From NCBI RefSeq assembly GCF_050947335.1, contig NW_027474128.1, positions 16,075 to 80,074 of the forward strand: 64,000 nucleotides of DNA, read 5' to 3'. This document shows positions 63,701 through 64,000 of the stretch, one piece after another. Made by a program: the position numbers and the translations under genes. The notes beneath the pieces are model-generated. The model was given only the letters and a program-made list of their open reading frames with translations, did not search any database and was not told where the DNA came from. The DNA comes from Megachile rotundata (lineage: Eukaryota > Arthropoda > Insecta > Hymenoptera > Megachilidae). The stretch's first letter is position 1; every line of letters starts with the position of its first letter.

Positions 63701-64000
63701 AGCATAATATGGCTAGTAATATGAGTTATATTGATAACAGTAAGAGTGATGAGTATAGTAATTGTCGTCCTATTGATCATATAAGCATAATATGGCTAAT
63801 AATATGAGTTAGATTGATAATAATAAGAGTAATAAGTATATTAATTGTCGTTATATCGATCATATAAGCATAATATGGCTAATAATATGAGTTAGATTGA
63901 TAATAATAAGAGTAATGAGTATAGTAATTGTAGTCCTATCGATCATATAAGCATAATATGGCTAATAATATGAGTTGGATTGATAATAATAAGAGTAATA
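60771..64000 (+). repeat. Rearranged further copy of the 67-mer, running off the window
   Basis: 60.52-61.92 kb follows 45.57-46.98 kb (GCACAATATGG at 60880, CATAATGTGG at 61379, GAGTCAGATT at 61731). About 62.07-64.0 kb follows 47.87-49.80 kb at +14,200 bp (GCACAATATGG at 62540, CATAATGTGG at 63039, TAATAAGAGGAG at 63631). The two CATAATGTGG markers are 1,660 bp apart (20 x 83) instead of 2,407 (29 x 83), so nine monomers are missing. The join lies near 61.93-62.07 kb, where a CATATATGCATAATATGG / GAGTGCAATAAG pair is repeated from 61205-61255. Small private changes such as GAGGTAG near 62645 and TCGACCATATAAG near 62694 are present. The monomer at 63925 is cut by the window end. Confidence 0.83.

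Larger units (their letters stand above)
1..64000 (+). repeat. 83-bp AT-rich satellite array, 771 monomers, single orientation
   Basis: The window is a continuous head-to-tail array. The phase marker TAATTGTCG (or a one- or two-base variant of it) starts at 1, 84, 167 and so on, and again at 63925. The distance 63924 equals 771 x 83 minus 76 for eight shortened monomers plus 7 for four lengthened ones, so phase is never lost. No monomer is inverted and no foreign sequence interrupts the array. The + strand is crowded with TAA, TAG and TGA. The - strand has about four stop triplets per monomer, and because 83 is not a multiple of three all frames are closed within a few monomers. There is therefore no gene in any stretch of this window. 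A non-coding satellite in eukaryotic heterochromatin is the natural reading. The family and the host are not recognised. Confidence 0.98.

Noticed and set aside
1..64000. Open reading frames on either strand
   Set aside because: All are short shadows of the repeat. Stop triplets recur in every monomer and the 83-bp period shifts the frame each time. No start with a ribosome-binding site or any protein-like continuity was seen.
1..64000. CRISPR array (conserved core separated by variable stretches)
   Set aside because: The variable stretches are related to one another and fall into a few subtypes differing by one to several bases. They are not unique spacers, there is no leader or cas gene, and hundreds of units of 83 bp do not fit.
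1..64000. Promoter-like boxes (TATAAG, TATAAT-like, CATAATATGG)
   Set aside because: They occur in nearly every monomer because the sequence is 76% A+T, with no gene downstream. Chance matches in a satellite are the better explanation.
1..64000. Replication-origin iterons or a plasmid origin
   Set aside because: Iteron arrays have a few to some tens of units next to a rep gene. Here there are 771 units and no gene.
1..64000. Telomeric or simple microsatellite repeat
   Set aside because: The TAATAATAAG tail resembles a microsatellite but is confined to part of each 83-bp monomer, and no 5-8 bp telomere motif is repeated.
1..64000. Naming a host species or satellite family
   Set aside because: The AT-rich, HOR-bearing array suggests a eukaryote, but nothing in the sequence that I recognise fixes a taxon. 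A search of satellite databases and assemblies with the 47401-47483 monomer would decide it.

Overview
The whole window is one uninterrupted tandem array of an AT-rich 83-bp satellite. I see no protein-coding gene, RNA gene, mobile element or unique sequence on either strand. The repeat phase can be followed from base 1 to base 64000. It gives 771 complete monomers plus a 76-bp partial one at 63925-64000, all head to tail in one orientation. Only 12 monomers are not 83 bp: six of 71, two of 81, and one each of 86 and 85 plus two of 84. With these lengths the whole window adds up exactly (771 x 83 - 72 - 4 + 7 = 63924). The consensus monomer (for example 47401-47483) is about 24% G+C, with 14 G against 6 C on the + strand. 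Such an array points to a eukaryotic nuclear genome, in heterochromatin such as a centromere, pericentromere or repeat-rich chromosome arm. I do not recognise the satellite family and cannot name the organism.

Above the monomer, diagnostic base variants recur at fixed distances and show many nested higher-order repeats (HORs). Left domain (1 to about 38.7 kb): a 16-mer (1,328 bp) at the start; a 28-mer (2,322 bp) at 4.5-8.6 kb; a 12-mer (996 bp) at 8.6-10.2 kb; two back-to-back, apparently identical copies of a 65-mer (5,383 bp) at 11.58-22.34 kb; two copies of a shortened 37-mer version (3,059 bp) at 23.7-29.8 kb; a 36-mer (2,988 bp) with an embedded 10-mer (830 bp) tandem at 31.5-36.7 kb; then a mosaic of earlier blocks.

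A transition zone (38.7-44.5 kb) mixes left-domain monomers with new variants and holds a 9-mer (747 bp) repeated three times. From about 44.5 kb to the end, a right domain uses monomer variants that are absent or rare on the left. It is built on a 28/29-mer (about 2.3-2.4 kb) inside a 67-mer (5,561 bp). The 67-mer is present as two nearly complete copies (46.0-56.8 kb), with rearranged third copies out to 64 kb. A short stretch (59.9-60.8 kb) gathers four monomers with unusual small insertions.

Almost every repeat distance is an exact multiple of 83 bp once the odd-length monomers are counted. This is what in-register unequal exchange or amplification of whole blocks would produce. The 'system' here is satellite turnover: local duplications, block deletions and block shuffling, preserved as an ordered series of marked monomers. 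Comparisons were made by eye, so statements of identity refer to the stretches compared and boundaries are good to about half a monomer unless a monomer start is given.
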